DNA of 64,000 bases from Gilvimarinus algae (GTDB taxonomy: Bacteria > Pseudomonadota > Gammaproteobacteria > Pseudomonadales > Cellvibrionaceae): positions 1 to 64,000 of the forward strand of contig NZ_JAULRT010000031.1 of the NCBI RefSeq assembly GCF_030518215.1, given 5' to 3'. Shown in pieces: positions 62,095 through 64,000 of this stretch; position 1 is the stretch's first letter, and every line of letters starts with the position of its first letter. The notes below the pieces were generated by a model, which saw only the letters and a program-made list of their open reading frames with translations, had not been told where the DNA came from and searched no databases. The translations under genes were made by a program, and so were the position numbers.

Positions 62095-63498
62095 ATGGAA
62101 CTACAAGCCAATATGACGTCGTTTGCCTATTTGGTGGCGGCGGTACTGTTTATCCTCGCTCTGCGGGGCCTTTCATCGCCGGAAACCTCGCGTGCCGGCA
62201 ATATCATGGGCATGCTGGGCATGGCCATCGCGGTTGGCACCACGATTCTCAGTCCGGAGATCACCTCTTACGGCTGGATTATCGGCCCGGTGATTGTCGG
62301 TGGTGCAGTGGGGCTGTTGATTGCCTCGCGCATCGCCATGACCGCTATGCCCCAGCTGGTGGCGGCGTTTCACTCATTGGTGGGCATGGCTGCCGTTCTC
62401 GTGGCGGGCGCCGCTTATGCCAACCCCGCCTCCTTTGGGTTGCTGGACACGGCCGGCCAGATCTTTATCGCCAGCCGGGTTGAGATGAGCCTGGGGGCGA
62501 TGATTGGGGCGATCACCTTCTCTGGCTCTGTCATTGCCTTTGCCAAGCTGCAGGGGTTGGTGTCGGGCAGGCCCGTGGTCTTTCCCGGCCAGCATGCGTT
62601 GAATGCCCTGCTGGGGCTCGGCGCCCTGGCGCTGGTGATTTACTTTTGCCTGGATCAAAGCCCTTGGGTGTTCTGGTCGCTGGTAGCGCTGGCCTTTGTG
62701 CTCGGCTTTCTTATTATTATCCCTATTGGTGGCGCGGATATGCCGGTGGTGGTCAGTATGCTCAACTCCTATTCGGGCTGGGCCGCGGCCGGTATTGGTT
62801 TTACCTTGCACAACAGCGCCTTGATCATTACTGGCGCCCTGGTGGGCTCCTCAGGCGCCATTCTCTCCTACATTATGTGTAAGGGGATGAACCGCTCATT
62901 TTTTAACGTCATACTCGGCGGCTTTGGGGGTGACTCCAGTGCGGCTGCCTCCGGCGGCGGGGTGGAGGACCGGCCGGTGAAGCAGGGCAGTGCCGAAGAT
63001 GCTGCCTTTATTATGAAGAACGCTGGCAGTGTCATTATTGTGCCCGGATACGGTATGGCGGTGGCCCAGGCGCAGCATGCCCTGCGGGAAATGGGGGACG
63101 AGCTGAAAAAGGCGGGCGTCAAGGTCAGTTACGCCATTCATCCGGTGGCCGGGCGTATGCCTGGGCACATGAATGTTCTGTTGGCGGAGGCCAATGTGCC
63201 CTATGACGAGGTGTTTGAGCTTGAGGATATCAACAGCGAATTTCAGCAGGCCGATGTGGCCTTTGTTATCGGCGCCAATGATGTCACGAACCCCGCTGCC
63301 AAGACTGACCCTGCCAGCCCCATCTATGGCATGCCCATTCTGGACGTGGAAAAGGCCAAGACGGTGCTGTTCGTGAAGCGTGGGATGGCGGCTGGCTACG
63401 CCGGCGTCCAGAACGAGCTGTTCTTTAAGGACAACACCATGATGCTGTTTGGCGATGCCAAGAAAATGGTGGAGACTGTACTGCGATCGCTTGATTGA
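62095..63498 (+). CDS. pntB: NAD(P) transhydrogenase subunit beta
   Basis: The 467-residue subunit has about nine membrane helices, then the NADP-binding domain III: VIIVPGYGMAVAQAQHALRE, HPVAGRMPGHMNVLLAEANV and VIGANDVTNPAAKTD. It completes the proton-translocating transhydrogenase with pntAA and pntAB. A hairpin follows 14 bases after its stop. Confidence 0.96.
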   Translation: MELQANMTSFAYLVAAVLFILALRGLSSPETSRAGNIMGMLGMAIAVGTTILSPEITSYGWIIGPVIVGGAVGLLIASRIAMTAMPQLVAAFHSLVGMAAVLVAGAAYANPASFGLLDTAGQIFIASRVEMSLGAMIGAITFSGSVIAFAKLQGLVSGRPVVFPGQHALNALLGLGALALVIYFCLDQSPWVFWSLVALAFVLGFLIIIPIGGADMPVVVSMLNSYSGWAAAGIGFTLHNSALIITGALVGSSGAILSYIMCKGMNRSFFNVILGGFGGDSSAAASGGGVEDRPVKQGSAEDAAFIMKNAGSVIIVPGYGMAVAQAQHALREMGDELKKAGVKVSYAIHPVAGRMPGHMNVLLAEANVPYDEVFELEDINSEFQQADVAFVIGANDVTNPAAKTDPASPIYGMPILDVEKAKTVLFVKRGMAAGYAGVQNELFFKDNTMMLFGDAKKMVETVLRSLD

Positions 63499-63511
63499 CT
63501 TCCTCCCCTTC

Positions 63512-63537
63512 CCTTGGGCGCCTGCCGGCGCCCAAGG
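63512..63537 (+). terminator. Hairpin after pntB
   Basis: CCTTGGGCGCC-TGCC-GGCGCCCAAGG is a perfect 11-base stem. There is no immediate T tract, so termination may be weak or Rho-aided. Confidence 0.6.
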
Positions 63538-63763
63538 CCTTGCCGGTGAATCTTGCTTCTTTTATATAGGCTGTTTTCTCGCTCTGGCCCCCGATGAGCG
63601 GCTAAGGGCTGCGGGGCTTCTCGCTTTGCTTCCGGGCTCTTGCTATTGGCTCGAAAGCCGGTAGAATTGCGCGCCTTCGACCGGTCGATGCCGCCGGCTC
63701 GACCGGGTTCTGTGGGGTTTTTCTTCCCTGGTTAAAAAATTAACAGTTTTTTCTCAAATCCAG

Positions 63764-63792
63764 TTGACAGGCGGTTGGCCGATCATTAAGAT
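63764..63792 (+). promoter_or_regulatory. Strong promoter of the S10 operon
   Basis: A consensus TTGACA (63764-63769) lies exactly 17 bases before TAAGAT (63787-63792). An A/T-rich stretch just upstream could be an UP element. The predicted leader to rpsJ is about 74 bases. The ribosomal operon therefore does not depend on read-through from tuf or pnt. Confidence 0.85.
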
Positions 63793-63848
63793 TGCGCCTC
63801 CATTTTGCACGGGCCCCGGTGGCTTTGCCGAGATGGAATGTTCTTTAA

Positions 63849-64000
<152 letters not shown>

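Overview
The window is a stretch of a gammaproteobacterial chromosome. It opens with the last 46 codons of tuf (EF-Tu) followed by a strong terminator, and closes with the promoter and first 42 codons of rpsJ (ribosomal protein S10). In many gammaproteobacteria these two genes are close neighbours; here about 63.7 kb of non-ribosomal genes lie between them. The gene content (pectin and glucan hydrolases, many TonB-dependent receptors, FecI/FecR signalling, discoidin and CBM6 modules) suggests a marine polysaccharide degrader, most likely Cellvibrionaceae-like. That assignment is inference.

Layout. 1-1.6 kb: tuf end and a LacI-type regulator. 1.7-5.3 kb: a hybrid histidine kinase with a 7TMR-DISM type sensor and an OmpR-type response regulator. 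5.4-19.5 kb: a Tad/Flp type IVb pilus locus with an Flp-like pilin, several TadE/TadG-like pseudopilins, a CpaB enlarged by about 465 residues of repeats, the CpaC secretin, an FHA-CpaF fusion ATPase, TadB, TadC, a DUF192 protein, TadD and TadE. No TadZ/CpaE and no prepilin peptidase are present. 19.8-28.5 kb: a TRAP transporter, then divergent kdgK and uxaC-(tagaturonate/fructuronate reductase)-pectinesterase. 28.6-41.4 kb: a DUF2789 protein, a TonB-like protein, a 2,065-residue secreted protein (sugar dehydrogenase propeller, c-type haem region, five discoidin modules, ThuA), and a FecI-FecR-receptor set. 41.5-45.5 kb: a diguanylate cyclase, a CBM6-CBM6-GH16 glucanase and a binding-protein-like gene. 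45.7-60.5 kb: the main pectin block (kduD, kduI, DUF4861-GH105, GH43, two GH28, a TonB receptor, a FadR/GntR-type regulator and altronate dehydratase uxaA). 60.6-63.5 kb: a three-subunit NAD(P) transhydrogenase.

How it works together. Extracellular pectinesterase, GH28 and GH43 enzymes trim pectin; the TonB receptor and TRAP transporter import products. Galacturonate goes through UxaC, the reductase and UxaA to 2-keto-3-deoxygluconate (KDG). Unsaturated uronates released by GH105 reach KDG through KduI and KduD. KdgK phosphorylates KDG. KDPG aldolase and polysaccharide lyases are not in the window. A recurring motif close to AATTGGTCANACC or ATTGGT-N2/3-ACCAAT occurs upstream of dctP, kdgK, uxaC, the GH105 operon, GH43, a GH28, the TonB receptor, the second GH28, and in the gntR/uxaA divergent region. 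This points to one uronate regulon run by the GntR-family protein.

The least ordinary parts are the Tad locus (giant repeat-bearing CpaB, FHA-CpaF, missing TadZ and peptidase) and the giant multi-domain redox protein beside a FecIR/TonB signalling set.
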